A stretch of 48,923 nt of DNA from the NCBI RefSeq assembly GCF_015207375.1, contig NZ_JADEWY010000039.1:1-48923 (forward strand). Reading direction: 5' to 3'. Within the stretch, counting starts at the first letter, position 1. Each line of letters starts with the position of its first letter. Below the pieces are notes generated by a model, which saw only the letters and a program-made list of their open reading frames with translations, was not told where the DNA came from and ran no database searches. The position numbers and the translations under genes are program-made. Shown piece after piece: positions 29,225 to 36,072 of this stretch. This DNA comes from Coleofasciculus sp. LEGE 07092 (GTDB taxonomy: Bacteria; Cyanobacteriota; Cyanobacteriia; Cyanobacteriales; Coleofasciculaceae).

Positions 29225-29548
29225 ATGAGTACAGCAATCCTCACGACAAAACAGTACATTGAAGAACGGGAGGGATGTTACCGCATCATCGGAAAGCGGG
29301 TTTCTCTAGATTCAATTATCTATGGCTTCCTTGCCGGACAATCACCGGAAAGTATTGTTCAGTCATTTCCTATACTGACATTAGAAGAAGTTTATGGAAC
29401 AATTACTTTCTACCTTGCTAATCGCCAAGCCATTGATGCTTATTTATCTGAGGGAGAGGAACTTTTTGAAACATTGAGACAGCAAGCTAGGGAAAGTAAC
29501 TCATTACTCTATCAAAAACTCTACACGGCTCAGACCAGCCAGTCATGA
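29225..29548 (+). CDS. DUF433 family protein, putative antitoxin
   Basis: The 107-residue protein has the DUF433 helix-turn-helix core 'GCYRIIGKRVSLDSIIYGFL' with 'AGQSPESIVQSFPILTLEEV' and 'GTITFYLANRQAIDAYL'. DUF433 proteins are typically the first gene of a toxin-antitoxin-like pair whose second gene is a DUF5615 PIN-like nuclease, and that is the arrangement here: the next ORF starts at 29545 with an ATGA overlap. The C-terminal tail beyond residue 75 is longer than in the second DUF433 protein at 29934. It is expected to bind DNA and its cognate toxin. Confidence 0.88.
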   Translation: MSTAILTTKQYIEEREGCYRIIGKRVSLDSIIYGFLAGQSPESIVQSFPILTLEEVYGTITFYLANRQAIDAYLSEGEELFETLRQQARESNSLLYQKLYTAQTSQS

Positions 29549-29895
29549 AAATTTGCTTTCAAGCAGACGCAGATCTTAACCAAGCGATCGTGACAGGTAT
29601 TCTGAGACGTGAACCAACGATTGATTTTAAAACATCAAACGGATCAAACTTAAGTGGCTTGAGCGACCTAGAGGTTCTGAACTTGTCAACTGAGGAGGGT
29701 AGAGTTCTCGTTTCTCATGACCAAAGAACTATGCCCAGATATTTCACTGAATTTCTTGTTACTCAATCCAGTTCAGGTGTAATTATCGTGTTAAAAAGTT
29801 TGCCAGTTAGCGAAGTAATCAATAATCTCATAAAAATATGGCAGACGTCAGAGGCTGAAGACTGGGTTAACCGCATTGCCTACCTACCCCTGTGA
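29545..29895 (+). CDS. DUF5615 PIN-like protein, putative toxin
   Basis: The 116-residue protein fits the DUF5615 (Mut7-C-like PIN fold) family: an N-terminal acidic motif 'FQADADLNQAIV', a middle 'DLEVLNLSTEEGRVLVSHDQ' and a C-terminal 'SSGVIIVLKSLPVSEVINNL'. The acidic residues are where PIN nucleases bind metal. Its start overlaps the DUF433 stop by four bases (ATGA), implying translational coupling. By family context it is inferred to be an RNase-type toxin; activity is untested. Confidence 0.88.
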   Translation: MKICFQADADLNQAIVTGILRREPTIDFKTSNGSNLSGLSDLEVLNLSTEEGRVLVSHDQRTMPRYFTEFLVTQSSSGVIIVLKSLPVSEVINNLIKIWQTSEAEDWVNRIAYLPL

Positions 29896-29933
29896 TTCCA
29901 GTAACGACTGATACAAATTTAAACGGATAGCTC

Positions 29934-30158
29934 ATGAATTACCAGGACATTATCACAATTGAACCGGGCAAACGCAGTGGAAAGCCTTGTATCCGAGGAA
30001 TGCGAATCACCGTGTATGATATTTTGGAGTATCTTGCAGGTGGTATGACTGAAGCAGAGATTCTAGAAGACTTTTCTGAACTGACATCAGAAGATATCAA
30101 AGCCTGCCTTGCTTTTGCTGCCGATCGTGAGAAAAAATTATTTGTCGTATCTGTGTGA
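29934..30158 (+). CDS. DUF433 family protein, second putative antitoxin
   Basis: The 74-residue protein is a compact DUF433 protein: 'IITIEPGKRSGKPCIRGMRI', 'TVYDILEYLAGGMTEAEILE' and 'DFSELTSEDIKACLAFAADR' are the standard family motifs. It is coupled to the following DUF5615 gene by a GTGA overlap at 30155-30158. It starts 38 bases after the first toxin gene, so two antitoxin-toxin pairs stand in tandem. The sequences of the two DUF433 proteins differ widely, so the pairs are independent acquisitions and not duplicates. Confidence 0.92.
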   Translation: MNYQDIITIEPGKRSGKPCIRGMRITVYDILEYLAGGMTEAEILEDFSELTSEDIKACLAFAADREKKLFVVSV

Positions 30159-30490
30159 AACTTCTTTTAGACGAAAACCTCTCTGATCGAATCATTTTTC
30201 AGATTGTAGACTTGTATCCAGGTTCAGTACACGTTAAAACCTTAGCACTTACCAATACTGATGATGTCGTTATCTGGGAATATGCTAAAGACAATGATTT
30301 TGTAATCGTTTCTAAAGATTCTGATTTCCATCAGCGTAGTATTCTTTACGGTCATCCACCAAAATTTATTTACCTCCGTATTGGTAACTGTCTAACTTCC
30401 AAGATTGTTCAAACTATGCGAGACAACTTCGACATCATTAACCAGTTTGGAGATAGCGACGTGGAAAGTATTTTGATATTAAGTAGCTAA
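30155..30490 (+). CDS. DUF5615 PIN-like protein, second putative toxin
   Basis: The 111-residue protein starts with GTG at 30155, overlapping the preceding stop. It has the canonical family features 'MKLLLDENLSDRI', 'DVVIWEYAKDNDFVIVSKDS', 'DFHQRS' and 'PPKFIYLRIGNC'. The Asp-Glu-Asn near the N-terminus and the Lys-Asp-Ser-Asp motif correspond to the acidic cluster of PIN-like nucleases. It is more canonical than the toxin at 29545. gltD remnant C begins about 60 bases downstream. Confidence 0.92.
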   Translation: MKLLLDENLSDRIIFQIVDLYPGSVHVKTLALTNTDDVVIWEYAKDNDFVIVSKDSDFHQRSILYGHPPKFIYLRIGNCLTSKIVQTMRDNFDIINQFGDSDVESILILSS

Positions 30491-30551
30491 ACTTAAAATC
30501 TACTAACCATTGCTGTAGCACACTGGCAAACATCCTCAGGGAAACACAACT

Positions 30552-30638
30552 ATGGGAAAACCAATCGGCTTTATCGAATTTATCCGCGAATTACCCTCTG
30601 AACTAGCGCCGAGCTATGCCTACGGCGAGCTTCGCTAA
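30552..30638 (+). pseudogene. gltD 5' remnant C (28-codon mini-ORF interrupted by a palindromic repeat)
   Basis: The segment encodes '[20 protein letters not shown]' then 'SYAYGELR' and TAA. The first 20 residues match GltD; the last eight come from a palindromic repeat inserted where remnant B has a HIP1 octamer. Downstream of the repeat the DNA resumes as gcatttgcaacggggactaaagc, matching the junction of remnant A. Like remnant B it is 87 bases including the stop. Confidence 0.83.
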
Positions 30639-30641
30639 CGC
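30613..30641. repeat. Palindromic REP-like element inside gltD remnant C
   Basis: The 29-base sequence begins gctatgcctacggcgag and ends cttcgctaacgc. It belongs to the 'gcctacggc' class of short palindromic repeats common in filamentous cyanobacteria. Relative to remnant B it replaces the centre of a gcgatcgc octamer, with the flanking gc dinucleotides retained on both sides. Confidence 0.7.
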
Positions 30642-30690
30642 ATTTGCAACGGGGACTAAAGCTGATTTGGCAATGTTGGAGACAGCCCAA

Positions 30691-31257
30691 ATGGTACAAA
30701 CCTCATCTAAAACTTTGACCCTGGAGGAGTTTCTAGAATTACCCGAAATTAAACCTGCTAGTGAATATATTAATGGTAAGATTATTCAAAAGCCAATGCC
30801 GAAGGCTCGTCACTCCCGACTTCAAAGTAAGTTAACTAACGCCATTAATGAAGTTACCGAAGAGAGACGAGTTGCCTATGCTTTTCCGGAGTTACGTTGT
30901 ACCTTTGGAGGTCGCTCAATTGTTCCTGATGTAGCTGTTCTGCGTTGGAACCACATTAAGTTTGATGAGAATGGAGAACCAAGCGATGATGTGTTAATCT
31001 CTCCAGACTGGACGATTGAAATTCTTTCTCCTGACCAAAGTTCTAACCGTGTTACAGGAAACATCCTGCACTGTCTGACCTATGGTTGCCAACTTGGATG
31101 GCTGCTCGACCCCGATGATCGTTCAATTGTAGTCTTTCAGCCCAAACAACAACCCGAATTATGCCAGGAAGACGATAATCTGATTGTACTGGATGGACTT
31201 GAATTGAATTTAACAGTAGAACAAGTATTTAACTGGCTAAAAATGAATGACACATGA
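30691..31257 (+). CDS. Uma2-family (DUF820) PD-(D/E)XK nuclease-like protein, copy 2
   Basis: The 188-residue protein is a close duplicate of the one at 28484-29062, with scattered substitutions (for example Ile for Thr at residue 20, Asn for Asp at 28, and a shorter C-terminus). The active-site strands 'RSIVPDVAVLRW' and 'PDWTIEILSPDQSSNR' are intact. The open frame extends upstream to 30616, but those 25 codons read through gltD remnant C and the palindromic repeat; the ATG at 30691 aligns exactly with copy 1 and is chosen. It ends 45 bases before the real gltD start, so it is immediately upstream of gltD on the same strand. Confidence 0.92.
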   Translation: MVQTSSKTLTLEEFLELPEIKPASEYINGKIIQKPMPKARHSRLQSKLTNAINEVTEERRVAYAFPELRCTFGGRSIVPDVAVLRWNHIKFDENGEPSDDVLISPDWTIEILSPDQSSNRVTGNILHCLTYGCQLGWLLDPDDRSIVVFQPKQQPELCQEDDNLIVLDGLELNLTVEQVFNWLKMNDT

Positions 31258-31302
31258 CCGATCAGCCTAAAATCCAAAATTGAACTTGATTGAGACACAA
31301 CT

Positions 31303-32787
31303 ATGGGAAAACCAACCGGCTTTATCGAATATATCCGCGAACTCCCCTCTGAACTCGCCCCCCTTGATCGCATCCACAACTGGGATGAATTTCATCTGCA
31401 TATGCCGGAGGATAATCTCCGCACCCAAGGCGCACGGTGTATGGACTGCGGCACACCATTTTGCCACACGGGTACGCTGATCGGTGGTATGGCAAGTGGC
31501 TGCCCGATTAACAACCTCATCCCGGAGTGGAATGACCTAATTTATCGCGGACTCTGGCACGAAGCCCTTGATCGCTTGCACAAGACAAACAACTTCCCCG
31601 AATTTACCGGTCGTGTTTGCCCTGCCCCCTGCGAAGGCTCCTGTGTTCTGGGTATCACCAACCCACCTGTTACGATTAAAAATATCGAGTATTCGATTAT
31701 TGAAAAAGGCTGGGAAGAAGGCTGGATCGAACCTGAACCACCAACCAAGCGTACTGGCAAAAAAGTAGCGATTGTTGGCTCAGGTCCTGCGGGTTTGTCT
31801 GCTGCCGCCCAACTCAATAAAGCTGGACATTGGGTGACAGTGTTTGAACGCGCCGATCGTCCGGGCGGCTTGCTGATGTATGGCATCCCTAACATGAAAC
31901 TTGACAAGCAGGAAGTCGTCCTGCGCCGCCTCTCAATTCTTGAACAAGAGGGTGTCAAGTTTATCTGCAACACAGAGGTGGGCAAAGATTTTCCGGCTGA
32001 GAATCTGCTCAAAGAATTCGACGCTGTGGTACTCTGCACGGGTTCTACCCGTCCCCGCGACTTGCCCATCGAAGGGCGGGAATTGCAGGGTATCTACTTT
32101 GCAATGGACTTCCTTACCGCCAACACCAAGGCAGTTCTAGATAAGCAGCAGAACAACGGCTTTATTTCTGCTGAAGGTAAGGATGTCGTGATTATCGGCG
32201 GCGGCGATACCGGCACTGACTGCGTTGGCACCTCCCTGCGTCACGGCTGCAACAGCATCGTGCAACTGGAAATTCTGCCCAAACCACCGTCAGAACGTGC
32301 CACTGACAACCCGTGGCCCGAATGGCCCAAAGTTTACAAAATGGACTACGGACAGGAGGAAGCCGCTGCTAAGTTTGGCACCGATCCGCGTACCTATCTC
32401 ACCACCGCAACTAAGTTCGAGGGTGACGAAGCTGGGAATGTCACAGCCGTTCATACGGTGCAGGTGCAGTGGGAGAAAAACGCCGAAGGTCGGTTTATGC
32501 TCAAGCAAGTCCCCGGTACTGAAAAGATTATACCCGCCCAGCTTGTCTTACTAGCAATGGGTTTCCTCGGTCCAGAACAACCCCTGCTCGACGCCCTCGG
32601 ACTCGATCGCGACGCCCGCAGCAATGTGAAAGCAGACTACGGCAACTATGCTACCAGTATCCCCAGTGTCTTCGCGGCTGGTGATTGCCGTCGCGGACAG
32701 AGCCTGGTGGTGTGGGCTTTCAACGAAGGACGCGGTGCCGCCCGTGAGTGCGATTTATACCTCATGGGTAGTACTGACTTACCTTAA
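31303..32787 (+). CDS. gltD: Glutamate synthase small subunit, NAD(P)H dependent
   Basis: The 494-residue protein passes electrons from NAD(P)H through FAD and iron-sulfur clusters to GltB. N-terminal cysteines of two 4Fe-4S clusters are visible: Cys46, Cys49, Cys54 and Cys67, then Cys106, Cys110 and Cys114. The FAD motif 'GSGPAG' is at 159-164 and a second dinucleotide motif 'GGGDTGTD' lies near residue 300. The C-terminal '[17 protein letters not shown]' closes the FAD site. Length is normal. It should form a complex with the GltB at 23022-27626, though accessory genes now separate them. Three fragments of its own 5' end lie upstream. No Shine-Dalgarno sequence is visible before the ATG. 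Confidence 0.96.
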   Translation: MGKPTGFIEYIRELPSELAPLDRIHNWDEFHLHMPEDNLRTQGARCMDCGTPFCHTGTLIGGMASGCPINNLIPEWNDLIYRGLWHEALDRLHKTNNFPEFTGRVCPAPCEGSCVLGITNPPVTIKNIEYSIIEKGWEEGWIEPEPPTKRTGKKVAIVGSGPAGLSAAAQLNKAGHWVTVFERADRPGGLLMYGIPNMKLDKQEVVLRRLSILEQEGVKFICNTEVGKDFPAENLLKEFDAVVLCTGSTRPRDLPIEGRELQGIYFAMDFLTANTKAVLDKQQNNGFISAEGKDVVIIGGGDTGTDCVGTSLRHGCNSIVQLEILPKPPSERATDNPWPEWPKVYKMDYGQEEAAAKFGTDPRTYLTTATKFEGDEAGNVTAVHTVQVQWEKNAEGRFMLKQVPGTEKIIPAQLVLLAMGFLGPEQPLLDALGLDRDARSNVKADYGNYATSIPSVFAAGDCRRGQSLVVWAFNEGRGAARECDLYLMGSTDLP

Positions 32788-32825
32788 GACGCAATTTGAT
32801 TGAGGGGAATTTGAATATATGCTCT

Positions 32826-32846
32826 GGACAGGCATCTTGCCTGTCC
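32826..32846. repeat. Short palindromic repeat after gltD
   Basis: The arms ggacaggca and tgcctgtcc are separated by tct, 39 bases after the gltD stop. It could form a hairpin in the gltD 3' UTR, but it has no T-tract and this sequence class is a widespread cyanobacterial dispersed repeat. Confidence 0.75.
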
Positions 32847-33055
32847 TACGAGGGGGTGACAAGCTGGATTGGATAAGATACCCAATCCGCCTTGAGAACC
32901 CCCTCTTTTTGTTCTGATGTAGAGTCGTTGCCTGCAAAGTCTGCAAATAAATCCCAATTTCTAAGACAGCATTCTGCATAAGTGTCACTGAATGAGAGAT
33001 ACCTCCATTTCAGAGAGGTTAGACTATCGGACATTAGATCTCATCAGGACGAGAT

Positions 33056-34042
33056 ATGAAATCAAGAATATATATCGAACCCCCAGCGCCCGTGGCACGA
33101 GACTTGGCAATCTCCACCCGTGGACTGACTAAGCAATTTGACCGTCATCTTGCTGTTAATGATGTGGATTTGCAAGTCGCCGCTGGGGAAGTTTACGGAT
33201 TGATTGGGCCCAATGGTGCGGGAAAAACTACCCTGATTCGGATGCTGGCGGCAGCAGAAGAACCGACTACTGGCGAAATTTATATTAATGGCGATCGCTT
33301 CCTGCGCGACCAAAGCAACCCCAAACTCAAGCAGCGCATTGGTTATCTCCCCGATGATTTTCCCGTTTACGAAGATTTAACAGTTTGGGACTACTTAGAC
33401 TATTTTGCCCGACTCTATCGCCTGCGAGAACCCCGCCGCACTCAGCGTATGCGGGAAGTCCTGGAACTGGTGCAACTAACCAGTAAGCGCAAAAGCTCTA
33501 TTGCTACTCTCTCACGAGGCATGAAACAGCGCCTGAGTCTCGCTAGAACCATTATTCACGAACCCATTCTCCTGCTATTAGATGAACCGGTTTCGGGATT
33601 AGATCCAATTGCCAGGATGCAGTTTCGAGAAATCATCAAAACCCTACAAGAAGCGGGGATGACGATTCTGATTTCCTCTCACGTTCTGAGTGATTTAGCA
33701 GAACTGTGTACCTCCGTCGGGATTATGGAACTCGGCTACCTGGTGGAAAGCGCTCCCTTAGCCGAACTTTATCGTCGCCTCAGTCGTCAACAGATTATTC
33801 TATCAGCGCTGGATAATTTAGACGCATTAACCGCCGAACTCAAAAATAATCCCTTCGTGGAAAATTGTGAACTCCTGCCAGGAAAGAATCAAGTGCGGGT
33901 TCACTTTTCAGGCAACCCGGACGATCGTGCTACATTATTGCGATCGCTTGTTGAAGCTGGCATTTCCCTCACTGAATTCCATTGTACCCAAGAAGACTTG
34001 GAAACCATCTTCCTCAAAATGGGTCATCAACAAGTTTCATAA
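33056..34042 (+). CDS. ABC transporter ATP-binding protein
   Basis: The 328-residue protein is an ABC-2-type ATPase with Walker A 'GPNGAGKT' at 51-58, signature 'LSRGMKQ' at 152-158, Walker B 'ILLLLDEP' at 171-178 and H-loop His209. A C-terminal region of about 90 residues after the nucleotide-binding domain is typical of export or Gld/Nat-like systems. It is followed on the same strand by three paralogous permeases, so it probably serves all of them. AGGAC lies before the ATG. The substrate is unknown; the family covers drug, polysaccharide and lipid export. Confidence 0.95.
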   Translation: MKSRIYIEPPAPVARDLAISTRGLTKQFDRHLAVNDVDLQVAAGEVYGLIGPNGAGKTTLIRMLAAAEEPTTGEIYINGDRFLRDQSNPKLKQRIGYLPDDFPVYEDLTVWDYLDYFARLYRLREPRRTQRMREVLELVQLTSKRKSSIATLSRGMKQRLSLARTIIHEPILLLLDEPVSGLDPIARMQFREIIKTLQEAGMTILISSHVLSDLAELCTSVGIMELGYLVESAPLAELYRRLSRQQIILSALDNLDALTAELKNNPFVENCELLPGKNQVRVHFSGNPDDRATLLRSLVEAGISLTEFHCTQEDLETIFLKMGHQQVS

Positions 34043-34120
34043 TGATGAATGATGTAACGGATGTGGTAACGGATGGTTGTCCTTTGTAAAAACCAATGAT
34101 CATTTTTGGATACAGCTTCT

Positions 34121-35938
34121 ATGTTCCTCACACTATTAGACCGCATAGGCAATTGGAATCCGCAACTATTGCGGGAAATTAAAGGTCGGCTGACATTTCG
34201 CAATAGTGCGATCGCGATCGCATCGTCTCTACTTAGTCAGCTACTCTATATGTTGTTTTGGTTGGGGCGATTGGATTCTGCTAAAAATTCGTCCTATATC
34301 GGTGACATATACTGTCGCCTGCAAAAAAGTTATCAAAGCTCTCAACAGCACTACGATCAACTACAAGTCGAGTATCGCCAACTCCAAGAGCAATTTCGTC
34401 ACTATAGCAGTTCTAATCACTACGACCTGCAAAAAATTCATCAACTGAAAGATAGCATCGCACAGGTTAAGGGACAAATCACCACGCTGCAACAGCAACT
34501 TTTTACCCATAGTAATTGTCCAACCGATGCTTTTAATATGCAGCTTTGGTGGCAAGATCACTTAATGTCCATGGTCGCTTCGTTCAGCGTTACTGTCATG
34601 TTCGTTCTATTAGGACTAGGAACGTATATGCTGATTAGTGACTTAGATAAGGAAGAACAGCGCGGCACTCTGAACTTTTTGCGTTTATCTCCTCAATCTG
34701 CCCTATCTATTTTAATCGGAAAACTGTTAGGAGTTCCGGTTTTACTTTACTTAGGTGCTATTTTAATGGTTCCCCTGTATCTAGGGTTAGGATTTTCGGC
34801 TCAGATTCCGGGGATAGAGCTTTTTAGTTTCTTAGCTGCTTTAGTTGCAGGGAGTGCTTTCTTCTTTAGTGGCGCGATAGTCTTTGGCTTAGTTAGTTCT
34901 TGGTTAGGAGGATTTCAAGCGTGGTTGGGGAGTGGTATAGTTTTGATATTTTTAGGGATTGCCAATTCTAAAGGAATAGGAAATAATGTCCTCGATTGGC
35001 TCAATCTATTTTCTCCCTCTCTAGTCCTACCTTATCTTGTGAATGAAAATGACTATGGCTATCCATTTTCGCATTATGGGATAGAGAACTTGGTATGGTT
35101 TAATATCCCCCTCGGTGTACCGGGCATTAGTTTAATACTTTTCGTGTTGTTCAATTTTGCCTTATGGACATACTGGATGTGGCAAGCCATCAAACGTCGA
35201 TTCCACAATCCTAATGGGACGATTTTGAGTAAGGGGCAGAGTTATTGGCTAACCGCTTGTTTTACGGTAACGAGTCTCGGCTTTGCTATGTCATCTCTAA
35301 TGAAAGACTATTCCCACTGGTTGAATTTCACGTCCTTACTCTCCTTAAATCTGCTGGTGTTTGTTAGTTTAATTGCTGCTTTATCACCGCAACGTCAAAC
35401 GTTACAAGATTGGGCGCGTTATCGCCGTGAACGAAAATCAGCATTAATCCACGATTTACTCTGGGGTGAAAAGAGTCCTGGGCTTTTAGCGATCGCCCTT
35501 AATCTGGCTATTGCCTCTATCCCTCTGTCTGTTGGGATTTTCTACAGTAATGCCGGATTGACAAGCCTTGTGGGTTTAATATTCACCCTGAATTTAGTAT
35601 TAGTCTACGCCGCGATCGCGCAACTCATGCTGTTGATGAAAACACCAAAACGGGCAATTTGGACAGCCGGAACATTAGTGGTAATAAGTCTCTTACCGCC
35701 GTTAATTTTAACGTGGCTATCCATTTCCCCTGGAAACGATGGCGGTGGGTTGTGGCTATTTACCCTCTACCCGTGGGAAGCGCTGTCCTATGCTTCAGAA
35801 ATGCTAATGTTACAAGTATTACTGATTGAGTGGATTGCCGTAGGTGGGTTGTGTATTGTACTGACACGACAACTCAGGAAGGTGGGTGAGTCAGCAACTA
35901 AAGCGTTGTTAGCAGGACGTTCTTCGGTGAATGATTAG
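34121..35938 (+). CDS. ABC-2 type permease 1, with extracytoplasmic coiled-coil insert
   Basis: The protein has 605 residues from the ATG at 34121; a TTG at 34106 would add five codons. After the N-terminal 'MFLTLLDRIGNWNPQLLREI' and a first membrane helix at about 30-48, residues 60-130 form a Gln-rich coiled coil ('QHYDQLQVEYRQLQEQF', 'LKDSIAQVKGQITTLQQQL') that is absent from the two paralogues. About a dozen hydrophobic helices follow. Shared motifs include 'RGTLNFLRLSPQS', 'GKLLGVPVLLYLG', 'ALSPQRQTLQDWARYRR' and the C-terminal 'GESATKALLAGR'. It lies 78 bases after the ATPase gene and should form the membrane part of an ABC-2 exporter. Confidence 0.9.
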   Translation: MFLTLLDRIGNWNPQLLREIKGRLTFRNSAIAIASSLLSQLLYMLFWLGRLDSAKNSSYIGDIYCRLQKSYQSSQQHYDQLQVEYRQLQEQFRHYSSSNHYDLQKIHQLKDSIAQVKGQITTLQQQLFTHSNCPTDAFNMQLWWQDHLMSMVASFSVTVMFVLLGLGTYMLISDLDKEEQRGTLNFLRLSPQSALSILIGKLLGVPVLLYLGAILMVPLYLGLGFSAQIPGIELFSFLAALVAGSAFFFSGAIVFGLVSSWLGGFQAWLGSGIVLIFLGIANSKGIGNNVLDWLNLFSPSLVLPYLVNENDYGYPFSHYGIENLVWFNIPLGVPGISLILFVLFNFALWTYWMWQAIKRRFHNPNGTILSKGQSYWLTACFTVTSLGFAMSSLMKDYSHWLNFTSLLSLNLLVFVSLIAALSPQRQTLQDWARYRRERKSALIHDLLWGEKSPGLLAIALNLAIASIPLSVGIFYSNAGLTSLVGLIFTLNLVLVYAAIAQLMLLMKTPKRAIWTAGTLVVISLLPPLILTWLSISPGNDGGGLWLFTLYPWEALSYASEMLMLQVLLIEWIAVGGLCIVLTRQLRKVGESATKALLAGRSSVND

Positions 35939-36072
35939 TTATTGATGGCAACGGATGTTTTTCATTGGTCATTAGTCCTTTGTAAAAAAATAATAACTAA
36001 TGTGGCAACGGATTTGATATCGGATCTTTGACCAATGACCAATGACCCTTTTAAAATTTGGAGATATTTCTC

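Noticed and set aside
29225..30490. Toxin-antitoxin pairs as part of a restriction or phage-defence island
   Set aside because: Apart from Uma2 genes of unknown role, no methylase-restriction, helicase, CRISPR or other defence gene is present, so only toxin-antitoxin-like function is claimed.
28403..31302. Insertion sequence or integron behind the gltB-gltD cargo
   Set aside because: No transposase, integrase or terminal inverted repeats were found. The only repeats are gltD fragments and one short palindrome.
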